This document shows positions 22,832 to 30,844 of a stretch of 64,000 nucleotides of DNA, piece by piece. Made by a program: the position numbers and the translations under genes. Numbering within the stretch: position 1 is the first letter of the stretch; every line of letters starts with the position of its first letter. The stretch spans positions 1-64,000 of IMG/VR virus record IMGVR_UViG_3300033388_005412; one strand, written 5' to 3'. The stretch is from a virus. The notes beneath the pieces are model-generated. The model was not told the origin of the DNA. It searched no databases and was given only the letters and a program-made list of their open reading frames with translations.

Positions 22832-23050
22832 ATGATGTGCCCTGTGTGTGGAGATGAGGTTAGTTTCGGATTGTTAAAAGATGAGAATGGTAATTTCATG
22901 TGTGAAGAATGTTATATTAGAATACAAGTTCGTATTGCCAATGGCGATGCGATATATTATACACCTGAAGATATAACAACGACTTTTCCAAAAAATAAAT
23001 CCGGAAAGATTAAAAATACGATGAAATACAACATAAAGGATATAACATGA
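22832..23050 (+). CDS. Zinc-ribbon protein, 72 aa
   Basis: CPVCGDEV and later CEEC form one Zn ribbon with a FMCEECY context typical of small phage Zn proteins. AAGGAGG precedes the start. The C-terminal half is basic. It is the first gene after the promoter and overlaps the next gene by four bases. Confidence 0.7.
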   Translation: MMCPVCGDEVSFGLLKDENGNFMCEECYIRIQVRIANGDAIYYTPEDITTTFPKNKSGKIKNTMKYNIKDIT

Positions 23051-23760
23051 TTAAATATTTGAAGGGTTTGTTTAACTATTATAAACCGCCTGATGATTAT
23101 ATACCGGATAACATGTCACAGCCACCGAATATTTTTAAACATAATTTCAATAAGAATTTTATTATTTCAAATACACAATTCGAATATGAAGAGTTATCTG
23201 TTCAGGACTTTTTGGCTAATAAAAATAGCTTTTTAGCAGACTTTGAAACAACGGTTGGATCAGCCGCGCAAATAATACACGCTGCTGCTCTTAATTATAA
23301 AATAAATCCTAAGTTGCTTTTAATTGCATTAGAACGTGAGAATGGATATATATCATTGCAATATGCGCCGCCTTTATGTGAAATTGATTGGGCTATGAAC
23401 ATTGGCTGGTCGGAAAAATTTGGCGGAATCGCGACATATGAAGGATTTGAAAAACAAGTTCACATAGTAGCTAAAGAATATAGAAGATGGTATAATCATT
23501 GTTCGCAATACAATAAAAGTAATAAAGAATTAATGTGCAGTGATGATTCAGTAGTTCCTGTGAACAACGCAACATATTCTTTATACAAGGTTTGCCCGTA
23601 TGTTGGTGATTATCACGTGTATCAGAAAAAACCAGTCAAGGATGGCGACGGAAAAATCATAACTACAACCATATCATTGCAACATAAAGTCCCGTTTGGT
23701 AATTATTTGTCATATCTGCTATGGAAAAAATGGTGGCCGAAAGATTTTAAAGGAGAATAA
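23047..23760 (+). CDS. Glucosaminidase/lysozyme-like peptidoglycan hydrolase (probable endolysin)
   Basis: The segment AAQIIHAAALNYKINPKLLLIALERENG matches the substrate-cleft region of N-acetylglucosaminidase and lysozyme-like enzymes, with the catalytic Glu in ALERE. It is followed by aromatic-rich segments (GWSEKFGG, EYRRWYNH, NNATYSLYKVCPY). There is no signal peptide, so a holin or other route would be needed for release. Overall likeness to any one lysin family is moderate. Four bases overlap with the upstream gene. Confidence 0.6.
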   Translation: MIKYLKGLFNYYKPPDDYIPDNMSQPPNIFKHNFNKNFIISNTQFEYEELSVQDFLANKNSFLADFETTVGSAAQIIHAAALNYKINPKLLLIALERENGYISLQYAPPLCEIDWAMNIGWSEKFGGIATYEGFEKQVHIVAKEYRRWYNHCSQYNKSNKELMCSDDSVVPVNNATYSLYKVCPYVGDYHVYQKKPVKDGDGKIITTTISLQHKVPFGNYLSYLLWKKWWPKDFKGE

Positions 23761-23762
23761 CA

Positions 23763-24005
23763 ATGGAATACGAGAAAAATGAATGGAAACTTTCTATATC
23801 ACGTGTGACGAACGGATACATAATAGAGGCGGTTTCTGATATAGATGAGTTAAGTGTTAAAGACGTAATTGAAGATGATAAAAAAGATGAATTGGCGTCA
23901 CATGAGAATCTATTATGGGCAATAATGGATTACTTTAATTTCGGCGGCAGCAAACATGATTCCGAACGACTTAGAATAATAAGAAATCGAAAGGGCGAAA
24001 AATGA
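23763..24005 (+). CDS. Hypothetical acidic protein, 80 aa
   Basis: AAAGGAG precedes ATG 23763. A beta start (WKLSISRVTNGYIIEAV) is followed by acidic residues. No family recognised; coupled to the next gene by ATGA overlap. Confidence 0.6.
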   Translation: MEYEKNEWKLSISRVTNGYIIEAVSDIDELSVKDVIEDDKKDELASHENLLWAIMDYFNFGGSKHDSERLRIIRNRKGEK

Positions 24006-24322
24006 TATACAAACGGCGTGAGGGCGGGATAATTAGACCAGGTTTTAATTATTCTTTTGGCAAGAGAGTGATACGATTTGCATTAATCACAAGAATACCC
24101 CTACCTATTTTTGTTTATAGAATTTATGATGATATGATGCGGGATATGGTTTATAAATGCTGGCAATATTATACTGTCTTCATTCAATTTAGAATATTGA
24201 ATCGCAAGTATGGGCGTAATCGATTTGTCACCGAATTTCGTATCGGCAAGTTTGTTTTTATTATAAAAGTGATTAGATTACCCGTAAGACAACCAGAAGT
24301 AGTTAACATGCGAACACCTTGA
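24002..24322 (+). CDS. Hypothetical basic protein, 106 aa
   Basis: Strongly basic, rich in Arg, Ile, Phe and Tyr (RIPLPIFVYRIYDDM). I see no clear transmembrane segment, although the FVFIIKVI stretch is hydrophobic. The TGA stop lies inside the -35 of the polymerase promoter. Confidence 0.5.
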   Translation: MIYKRREGGIIRPGFNYSFGKRVIRFALITRIPLPIFVYRIYDDMMRDMVYKCWQYYTVFIQFRILNRKYGRNRFVTEFRIGKFVFIIKVIRLPVRQPEVVNMRTP

Positions 24323-24347
24323 CACACATTGTCATATTTACTAATAT
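24319..24347 (+). promoter_or_regulatory. Sigma-70-type promoter of the DNA polymerase gene
   Basis: TTGACA (24319-24324), 17 nt, TAATAT (24342-24347), the same pair as at 22783-22811. The stop codon of the upstream gene is inside the -35. AAGGAG and the polymerase ATG (24382) follow 35 nt downstream of the -10. Confidence 0.8.
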
Positions 24348-24381
24348 AAATCAGTATAACCAATAAGGAGTTAAAAAAAAT

Positions 24382-26679
24382 ATGAAAATACCGTTGATGG
24401 CTTATCCCGGAGATCAGTTCCTTACCATAATAACCAATGGTAAAAGATCCAGAGTTCCCTTTCCATTTAAACCATTTGTGTATGTACAGCGCAAACTTGG
24501 CGAACATACACATGGAAATCTGCAGTATAAAACTTACACTGATTTATGGAAGAAAACAGAAATAGAACTTGCTAAACTGGAATTTAATACACCGCGGGAT
24601 TCATATAGTTTTTATAGTGATTATAATACATCCAAGTTGTGTTACTATCTTCCATATATGGAACAGATAATGATTGAAGAACCCGAATTTTTTACAAAAT
24701 TCCCTCAGACCAAAGAGCCTGTCATCATGACTCTTGATATTGAAACATGGAACGACGGAACCGGTATATTTCCTCATTATTCAACACATCCAATAACAGC
24801 AATCGGCGTTAAAATTAATGATATGCCGACGAAAGTATATGATAATTACGATGAAACATATAAGGATAAATATATCTTAGAAGAATTCATGAGGGATTTT
24901 ATAGATATTAATCCGGATATACTTGTCGGTTATTATTCCAAGTTTTTTGATTTTCCTTATATGATTAAAAGAATGGGAAAAATGAAACTCACAACAATGC
25001 GTGGCATTCCTTTAGCTAATATGCTTTGCCGGCCGCCCAGTTTGCCGCTTTTAATAGAAGACAAAAAGGATAAGAAAAAACACTCATCGTATAATATATA
25101 CGGCAGAATAATGATGGATATTCATGAGAATGTTCGACGTGATCAAACGGTCTTCGGTATGAAGGACCGGAAATTAAAAACAGTTGCCGAATGGTATAAC
25201 ATTCCTATATCTAAACATGACGAATTATATACAGAAAATAGCAGGAAGTATATTAAAACAGATATATTAAGAGAACATGTAACATCAGATGTCGAGGCGA
25301 CATATAGATTGATGAAGATATATTTACCATTGCAGATAATGCTGGCTGATTTTATGAGAGTACCTTTGAATAATATTATAAGTGGAAAGGCAAGTTTTAT
25401 TCCGAAATTATTTATCGGCCGTGGTGCACATGAATGTAAAATGGTTCCAATGGAAACAAATGCTGATCGATACGGTGATACTAAGTTTCAGGCGGCCATG
25501 GTTGGATTGAATAAGCCGGGATATTATAAAGAGATATACAAGGTTGATATAACATCTTTTTATCCATCCATAATGAGAACATTTAATCTAGGTCCGGATA
25601 CAACTAGGATATATGATAGACAACCATTTGACGCGGACGGCGATGATCCTCATTTTTCAATAAGTGGGTCAGGAGATTTTATATATGTCGGAATACCCGA
25701 TCATAATTTTAATGAAAAAATTATGATTAAAATAGACAAGAGAAACGAATCATTTTTAAAAAAAAGAATTGATAATTTATTTGCTATAAGAAAAAAATCC
25801 AAAGAAAAAATAAAAACAAGTAAAACGGATGAAGAAAAACAGTATAATGAAATTCACTCAACTGCCTTAAAAGTTGTACTTAATACAATTTTCGGCCTTA
25901 ATGGTTTGAAATACAGTCGGCTTGGTGACATGTCAGTAGCAATTGCGATTGTTGGGATTGCCAGATGGATTTTCGGTGAGATAATAAAGTATTACGGTGA
26001 TGATGTGGTATCGTGGGATACGGACGGTATAATACTTTCCAAGAAACCCAATTTAGATAAACTAAATAAATATGTTACAGATCTTGTTGAATCAAGAGCT
26101 CATGTTAAGAATTGTATAAACTTCGAATTAGAATTAACAGGGAAGGGTTATTTTTACAAGCCGAAAAATTATGCTATTATGAAGGATAATGGCAAATTGG
26201 AAATGCATGGTGTATCAATGAAAAGCAGCCGGGCCGCGGGAATATATGATGAGGCTATAAAACGGATGTGCGATGTTATTTTTACACATGATAATGATCC
26301 TGAGAAAGTTAAAATGGTAATAGATGGTGTTCGTAATTTAAATAATTATGATATGAATTATTTTGTTATGCGAACTAGTATTAATAAATCAGAATATAAA
26401 AATCCGAACGCATTACAACCATCCCTGGTTCGAAAATCGGAAGAAGTCTTAAAGAAAAAACTCAAAGTCGGAGACAGTATTGAATATTTCCGGACATGGG
26501 ATAAGTATGCTGTTAAAGAAGAAGTCAAATCAATCGATAATTTAGATAAGCATTATTATTCTGAAGTTATAGAGAAGGCGCTGAGGATATTCGATCATGG
26601 TGTGTTCGTGGAGAGGGAGAGAGCCAAGAAAGAAGCGATACGAAGAGATAAAGAAGATCAATTGAGGCTGGAATTATGA
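24382..26679 (+). CDS. Family B DNA polymerase with 3'-5' exonuclease
   Basis: The replicative polymerase. Exonuclease motifs: ExoI DIETW (Asp119, Glu121), ExoII in NPDILVGYYSKFFDFPYM, ExoIII in VTSDVEATYR. Polymerase motifs: A DITSFYPSI near residue 390, B KVVLNTIFGLNGLKYS near 496, C WDTDG near 545 (usual form YGDTDS, so Gly replaces the final Ser). No TPR/protein-primed insertions are obvious, so it looks RNA- or DNA-primed. 765 aa is short to average for phage B polymerases. It has its own promoter and is coupled to the following transglycosylase. Confidence 0.93.
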   Translation: MKIPLMAYPGDQFLTIITNGKRSRVPFPFKPFVYVQRKLGEHTHGNLQYKTYTDLWKKTEIELAKLEFNTPRDSYSFYSDYNTSKLCYYLPYMEQIMIEEPEFFTKFPQTKEPVIMTLDIETWNDGTGIFPHYSTHPITAIGVKINDMPTKVYDNYDETYKDKYILEEFMRDFIDINPDILVGYYSKFFDFPYMIKRMGKMKLTTMRGIPLANMLCRPPSLPLLIEDKKDKKKHSSYNIYGRIMMDIHENVRRDQTVFGMKDRKLKTVAEWYNIPISKHDELYTENSRKYIKTDILREHVTSDVEATYRLMKIYLPLQIMLADFMRVPLNNIISGKASFIPKLFIGRGAHECKMVPMETNADRYGDTKFQAAMVGLNKPGYYKEIYKVDITSFYPSIMRTFNLGPDTTRIYDRQPFDADGDDPHFSISGSGDFIYVGIPDHNFNEKIMIKIDKRNESFLKKRIDNLFAIRKKSKEKIKTSKTDEEKQYNEIHSTALKVVLNTIFGLNGLKYSRLGDMSVAIAIVGIARWIFGEIIKYYGDDVVSWDTDGIILSKKPNLDKLNKYVTDLVESRAHVKNCINFELELTGKGYFYKPKNYAIMKDNGKLEMHGVSMKSSRAAGIYDEAIKRMCDVIFTHDNDPEKVKMVIDGVRNLNNYDMNYFVMRTSINKSEYKNPNALQPSLVRKSEEVLKKKLKVGDSIEYFRTWDKYAVKEEVKSIDNLDKHYYSEVIEKALRIFDHGVFVERERAKKEAIRRDKEDQLRLEL

Positions 26680-27311
26680 ATGATATTTTAAGGATAATGA
26701 AATTAAACAAGAATATTTTGAAATTAAAGTTCATTCTCGGCGGTGTTATATTGTTATTTGTTTTAAATGAAGTCGGTATGATATATGCATTACGTCATAG
26801 CAGAAAATTGGAAAACATGATAATTCTTATCGAAGAACTTGAGAAATCCAATTATTATAACAGACTTGCGGGAAGTATCACAGACCATTATAATACTCGT
26901 GGAAACCGAATTAAATTTGCCGACGTTAAAAAAATATTAATGACCATTGACAGGATGGTTCCGGAGTATTTTCCGGAGGAAAGTCCTTTTTCGTGTGATG
27001 ATCTTATATCAATAGTCGCGGTTGAGTCTATTTTCAATCCCAAAGCGGTTGGAGCACTGGGTGAACGTGGTATATTTCAAATCTGGAAATGGAAAGAAGG
27101 ACTTGTTAACATAGGACATAAGGGAAAGGATCCATTTGATATTGAGTTGAATACAGAAATGGCGTTATGGCTGCTCAGATACAAATATAAGATATTCAAA
27201 GACTGGAAAACAACAATTATAGGATACAACGGAAGTGAAAAATACTGGGGTGAGTTCTTAATAGCTAAGAACAGAGTCAGAAAGTGGAAAGAAACAGCTA
27301 AAAAATTATAG
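26676..27311 (+). CDS. Membrane-anchored SLT-type lytic transglycosylase
   Basis: A single N-terminal transmembrane segment at about residues 17-38 (LKFILGGVILLFVLNEVGMIY) would anchor the enzyme at the inner membrane. The catalytic domain has IVAVESIFNPKAVGALGERG with catalytic Glu117, then GIFQIW and an AT-like ALWLLRYKY region, with GYNGSEKYW at the end. This is the lysozyme-like lytic transglycosylase (SLT) layout. It could act in lysis or in local wall opening during infection. ATGA overlap with the polymerase stop. Confidence 0.85.
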   Translation: MNDILRIMKLNKNILKLKFILGGVILLFVLNEVGMIYALRHSRKLENMIILIEELEKSNYYNRLAGSITDHYNTRGNRIKFADVKKILMTIDRMVPEYFPEESPFSCDDLISIVAVESIFNPKAVGALGERGIFQIWKWKEGLVNIGHKGKDPFDIELNTEMALWLLRYKYKIFKDWKTTIIGYNGSEKYWGEFLIAKNRVRKWKETAKKL

Positions 27312-27341
27312 TATTATGTAGAAGCAAATGGAGGTATGAAT

Positions 27342-27665
27342 ATGATATGCAAATGTTCAAATATATTAAGTAATGTCGTAAAAACAATTAACGCAAAAAA
27401 AGACAGTGTGAAACGGGCATGGGAGTTGGGTGGATTCTATGCTGTTGAAGAAATGGACAACACAGTAATGGAAATCAGAGATATTATCAGTGAGTCATAT
27501 AAAATATGCGGATGCTTTGATGGTGTTAAATTATCTAAAATCAGAAATATTGTTATTTTATATAAAGAAAATAAAGATGAGGCTGGTGCGGCAGGCGGCG
27601 AGCATTTTACAAGAATGACAAAGCAGGGCGCATATACTGAAGTTCTTCAAATAATAAACGAATAA
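27342..27665 (+). CDS. Hypothetical protein, 107 aa
   Basis: GGAGGT at 27330-27335 supports ATG 27342 over the ATG at 27336 that touches it. Begins MICKCSN and continues as a helical protein with GGFYAVEEMDNTV. No family recognised. Confidence 0.6.
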   Translation: MICKCSNILSNVVKTINAKKDSVKRAWELGGFYAVEEMDNTVMEIRDIISESYKICGCFDGVKLSKIRNIVILYKENKDEAGAAGGEHFTRMTKQGAYTEVLQIINE

Positions 27666-27669
27666 GAAG

Positions 27670-28050
27670 ATGAGTGAAAAAAACGAAGATAATCGCGGAA
27701 ATAAAGATAATAAAGTAATTATAATACAATATAAAACACCGCTTCGTAATTTAAAGAAAACAGAACTATTAGATGGCGAATGTACGTCCAATTTAAGAGA
27801 TAGACAAAATCCGGAACCGGTATTTATAATAAGAATTGATAAAAGAATAAGGGGATTTCGCAGATTTGAAACATTAGTTCATGAATTTGTTCATCGTGCG
27901 TGCGAGGAAGTATTCGGCTACCAGGGTGATGAATCAATAGTCGAGGATATAGCTGTTTATGCTAGAGATGAATATGAAAAATATCTGAAAAGATATAAAA
28001 CTATTGAAAATACCAAAAGTTTAAAGACAATAGGTAAGAAGGCATCTTAA
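27670..28050 (+). CDS. HExxH metallopeptidase-like protein, 126 aa
   Basis: The motif ETLVHEFVHRACEEVFG contains HEFVH (HExxH), with VEDIAVYAR about 20 residues later supplying a possible third Zn ligand Glu. Small proteins of this type occur in many phages, annotated as putative metallopeptidases; substrate unknown. The N-terminus is charged and not a signal peptide, so it acts in the cytoplasm. Confidence 0.65.
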   Translation: MSEKNEDNRGNKDNKVIIIQYKTPLRNLKKTELLDGECTSNLRDRQNPEPVFIIRIDKRIRGFRRFETLVHEFVHRACEEVFGYQGDESIVEDIAVYARDEYEKYLKRYKTIENTKSLKTIGKKAS

Positions 28051-28054
28051 AAAA

Positions 28055-28288
28055 ATGGATGATATTAGCAACACAATCGAGCATACAGGCTATAAACCCA
28101 CCGGGTCCGACAAATGGTCTGATTGGGTATATCACGCGGCTCAGGCCCTTAAAGAGCTTTCTATGGCAGAAGATCACCTAATTGCGGAACTTTCAAGCAA
28201 TCCATCCGATATCACGGGTACTTTAAGAGAAATACTTGGAAAAATTAGAAATATTAGAAAGCAGATAGAAAAGGGGGTAACAGGTTGA
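28055..28288 (+). CDS. Hypothetical helical protein, 77 aa
   Basis: The segment KWSDWVYHAAQALKELSMAED and the C-terminal LGKIRNIRKQIEKG are amphipathic helices. No family recognised; coupled to the next small gene. Confidence 0.6.
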   Translation: MDDISNTIEHTGYKPTGSDKWSDWVYHAAQALKELSMAEDHLIAELSSNPSDITGTLREILGKIRNIRKQIEKGVTG

Positions 28289-28446
28289 GCAAAGGCTGTT
28301 TACGTTGTGCTCTTAAACATTTATTAAAAGCAAAGGGTTATACTGAAGAATCATTATCTTTTGGAATGAATGTTCCAGTAGACTTGAATCAAATGGATCA
28401 TATTATGTTGGATCTTATTAACTACATAAAGGAAATGAAAAAATGA
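28285..28446 (+). CDS. Hypothetical protein, 53 aa, TTG start
   Basis: A 54-codon frame that starts at TTG 28285 in overlap with the previous stop, behind AAGGGGG, and ends in ATGA overlap with the next gene. Begins SKGCLRCALKH, a single CxxC pair. The double overlap supports it as real; function unknown. Confidence 0.5.
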   Translation: MSKGCLRCALKHLLKAKGYTEESLSFGMNVPVDLNQMDHIMLDLINYIKEMKK

Positions 28447-28637
28447 CATATTGTATAAGGCCTGAAAAATGGAACCCCGTGTATATTATAGACGCGGAAT
28501 GGGAAGCCCCGGCTGGCCAATGGTTCATTTTTAAAAAAGAATACCTTGTTTTAGACAATACTTTCGAAATGAATAAATCCACAGCTGCGGACTTAGTTAA
28601 AAGAAATATTTTGAAACGGGATAAACCTCCGTTTTGA
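28443..28637 (+). CDS. Hypothetical protein, 64 aa
   Basis: Last gene of the left plus-strand block. Contains YIIDAEWEAPAGQWFIFKKEYL, a beta-rich segment. No family recognised. Confidence 0.6.
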   Translation: MTYCIRPEKWNPVYIIDAEWEAPAGQWFIFKKEYLVLDNTFEMNKSTAADLVKRNILKRDKPPF

Positions 28638-28656
28638 ACCGGCTACAGTAATTACT

Positions 28657-29085
28657 TCAGTTTTTATATTTGAATGATCCAGTTAAATGCTCAATCAATT
28701 CATCAACCCGGCAGTTAATCATATCCAACATAACATTATACATTTTAGTATTATGAACATATTCTTCCATAATAGACAATATAGACTGTCTTAATGGCTC
28801 GGTCATACAGTGCAATAGTTCATGCATTACAGTTTTTTCTAAATCATTATTTATATGTTCGGGATTGAATATTATATGAATCTGTCTTAGTGGATAACCC
28901 ATGTGCGCAAAAGCATAACTATCTACTTTTCCGAATTGTTTTTCGTATTCTTTTATATCTTCTTTTTTTCCAATTTTATATGAAATTCTATAACCATCTA
29001 AAAGAAATATTTTTTTCCATTTTTCGATATATTTTTTTATCCGTTTATTTTTGTTTTTTGAAATTATATTACTGGTATGTTTCAT
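28657..29085 (-). CDS. HExxH metalloprotease-like protein, 142 aa
   Basis: The motif EKTVMHELLHCMTEP carries HELLH (HExxH). It is preceded by an RQIHIIFNPEH strand and followed by a helical region with a Glu-rich MEEYVHN segment that may hold the third ligand. This resembles phage metallopeptidase-like proteins. It lies opposite the HExxH gene at 27670-28050 across the convergent junction, but the two differ in sequence. Substrate unknown. It overlaps the sigma-like gene by four bases. Confidence 0.65.
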   Translation of the reverse strand: MKHTSNIISKNKNKRIKKYIEKWKKIFLLDGYRISYKIGKKEDIKEYEKQFGKVDSYAFAHMGYPLRQIHIIFNPEHINNDLEKTVMHELLHCMTEPLRQSILSIMEEYVHNTKMYNVMLDMINCRVDELIEHLTGSFKYKN

Positions 29086-29825
29086 ATTATAAAATCATTT
29101 AAATCCATTTCCGAATCAACTAGCTTTTGCCTGGCACCTAATTTTATTCTATTTATTTGCATAGGCTGCACATCAATTATATCTGCTATTTCATAATCGC
29201 GCATTTTTTTTCCATATGATAAGTATAAAATATATTTTTCGAAGTTTGTTAGATCTGTTTTATCGGACATACATAAATTTTCAAACTTGTCACTTTTTTC
29301 ATCGGCATTATTATAACTATCATAATCATCATATAGCAACTCATCATCGGTCATCCAGTCCAGCTTCATATCATTAATAATATCCGGTATGAAATCAATT
29401 TTCAAAGTATTGAAAACATCAGACGATATTTTTCGTATCCAATCTCTGACAGAAAATTTAAAATAATTATACAAGTATCCTGTAAAACATGGTCCGTTTT
29501 CTCGTTTAACAAATTGTTTGACATTTTTTAAAAATAAAAGACCAAGATCACTTTTTATATCATCATATGAATAATTTTGAAATATGATCCTAATGGCATC
29601 AGTTCCTGATTCGCTACTATTTTTATTATTAAGCATTCCTATTAAGCATATGATATCTTTATCTTTTGGTTTGAACTTTCCAAATTTTAAAAAATTAGCA
29701 TATTTCGCAATGTATCCGGAAAACGCGTTGAATAATTCTAATAGATAATCTTTCTTACCGTATTTACGATATTTGAATAATAAATCATCTATTTCTTCGA
29801 TAGTATATTTTTTTCTATTTTTCAT
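29082..29825 (-). CDS. Phage-encoded sigma-70-family-like factor
   Basis: The C-terminus (about 190-240) reads LTNFEKYILYLSYGKKMRD, YEIADIIDVQPMQINRI, then LGARQKL, which fits sigma region 4 with its HTH. The middle (TGYLYNYFKFSVRDWIRKI) resembles the helices of region 2. The gap between them is short and acidic, so there is no region 3. Together this suggests an alternative sigma factor, probably for middle or late genes such as the tail block. The promoter for its own transcript is sigma-70-like (30468-30496). Divergent; an unrelated HTH protein is possible. Confidence 0.6.
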   Translation of the reverse strand: MKNRKKYTIEEIDDLLFKYRKYGKKDYLLELFNAFSGYIAKYANFLKFGKFKPKDKDIICLIGMLNNKNSSESGTDAIRIIFQNYSYDDIKSDLGLLFLKNVKQFVKRENGPCFTGYLYNYFKFSVRDWIRKISSDVFNTLKIDFIPDIINDMKLDWMTDDELLYDDYDSYNNADEKSDKFENLCMSDKTDLTNFEKYILYLSYGKKMRDYEIADIIDVQPMQINRIKLGARQKLVDSEMDLNDFII

Positions 29826-30147
29826 TTTTTGTACTGTCCTTTTTTATTTTTTCAGCTTTCATCTTTTCGGCGGCCTGTTCCATTTGTATTTTATTCTGCT
29901 GTATTTGAGACATGATAAATTTTTGTAAAGTTGCGATGTCTATGAATCCGAATTTACCGGCAAAATAATTTCTAATCATATTCATCCATTTCCATTTATA
30001 TTCAAATGATTGTCTATGTGATAAATATAATATCAAGGAATTTAATACTGTATTTGTCTTTGTGATTTCAGTTCTGAATTCGGAACTTAGTCTCGCAATT
30101 TCTTTTTCAAATTTCCTAAATGTTCCAAATAATTCTCCGTCTCGCAT
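29815..30147 (-). CDS. Hypothetical helical protein, 110 aa
   Basis: Nearly all helix, with heptad-like FRKFEKEIARLSSEFRTEI at the start and a Lys/Glu-rich end. It overlaps the sigma-like gene by 11 bp. No recognised family; it might modulate the sigma-like factor, which is only a guess from position. Confidence 0.6.
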   Translation of the reverse strand: MRDGELFGTFRKFEKEIARLSSEFRTEITKTNTVLNSLILYLSHRQSFEYKWKWMNMIRNYFAGKFGFIDIATLQKFIMSQIQQNKIQMEQAAEKMKAEKIKKDSTKNEK

Positions 30148-30155
30148 TTTTCCCC

Positions 30156-30443
30156 CTATTCTTCTAATAATCCCATCGCTTCTTCCAGTTGTTCTTTAAT
30201 ATTAGCAATTACTTCACATCCTTCGCCGTCAGTTTTCTCAATAATTTTATCCAGTTTATGAAGCGCTTCTTTTATATCATTCTCAACCCAGTCTTTTCTG
30301 AATTTTTTCGCGTATTTTTGGGCCCACTTGTAAATAAATTCTTTGCCGGGATCATGTTTTAATTTCTCACCTTCTTCATATTTAGCTTTGTTTATCAATT
30401 CGAGCTCTCTTTTTATATATTCATGCTGACGTTCTTTTTTCAT
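30156..30443 (-). CDS. Hypothetical charged coiled-coil protein, 95 aa
   Basis: First gene after the minus-strand promoter, with a GGGGGAG site. Mostly long charged helices (DIKEALHKLDKIIEKTDG). No known domain. Confidence 0.6.
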   Translation of the reverse strand: MKKERQHEYIKRELELINKAKYEEGEKLKHDPGKEFIYKWAQKYAKKFRKDWVENDIKEALHKLDKIIEKTDGEGCEVIANIKEQLEEAMGLLEE

Positions 30444-30467
30444 ATTTTTTTATGCTCCCCCTATATT

Positions 30468-30496
30468 ATTATACTTTACTATGTAACCTAAGTCAA
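30468..30496 (-). promoter_or_regulatory. Sigma-70-type promoter for the sigma-factor operon
   Basis: Read on the minus strand: TTGACT (30496-30491), 17 nt, TATAAT (30473-30468). Five of six -35 bases and all six -10 bases match. It sits in the gap between the gene ending at 30503 and the one starting at 30443, so the four genes to its left form their own transcript. Confidence 0.8.
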
Positions 30497-30502
30497 TAGA
30501 CA

Positions 30503-30844
30503 TCATTTCTTACTTTCCTGGGGGGCATTATGTTTTAAATATTCACTACGGTAAAAATATAAGCCTCTGCCTAAAATTGTTTTAATTTTCTTAGGTGAGA
30601 ATATTGTTGTGTTCAATGTGATCCATTGATACATCCTGCCCCATTCTATATCATCTTCTATCTGATGCAGTGTCGCCGTATCCATTGATTTATTTTTTCC
30701 CCAGTGTATTTCTTCAATATAAAGGTTTCCGGTCTTTAATTGCAACAGACAGGCATAATCTTTCATACTGTCTGAAACAATTCCTAATAAAATAAAATTT
30801 GGGTTGCCTAATAAACCGTCTGGTGTGTCTGTAATCAGTTTCAT
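30503..30844 (-). CDS. Hypothetical protein, 113 aa
   Basis: Alpha/beta pattern with NFILLGIVSDSMKDYACLLQL and GNLYIEEIHWG. ATGA overlap with the upstream methyltransferase gene places it as the last gene of the glycan cassette. No family recognised. Confidence 0.6.
   Translation of the reverse strand: MKLITDTPDGLLGNPNFILLGIVSDSMKDYACLLQLKTGNLYIEEIHWGKNKSMDTATLHQIEDDIEWGRMYQWITLNTTIFSPKKIKTILGRGLYFYRSEYLKHNAPQESKK

Noticed and set aside
28638-28656. Rho-independent terminator between convergent genes
   Set aside because: AGTAATTACT (28647-28656) is palindromic but cannot make a loop and has no GC-rich stem, although a T run follows. I would not call it a terminator.
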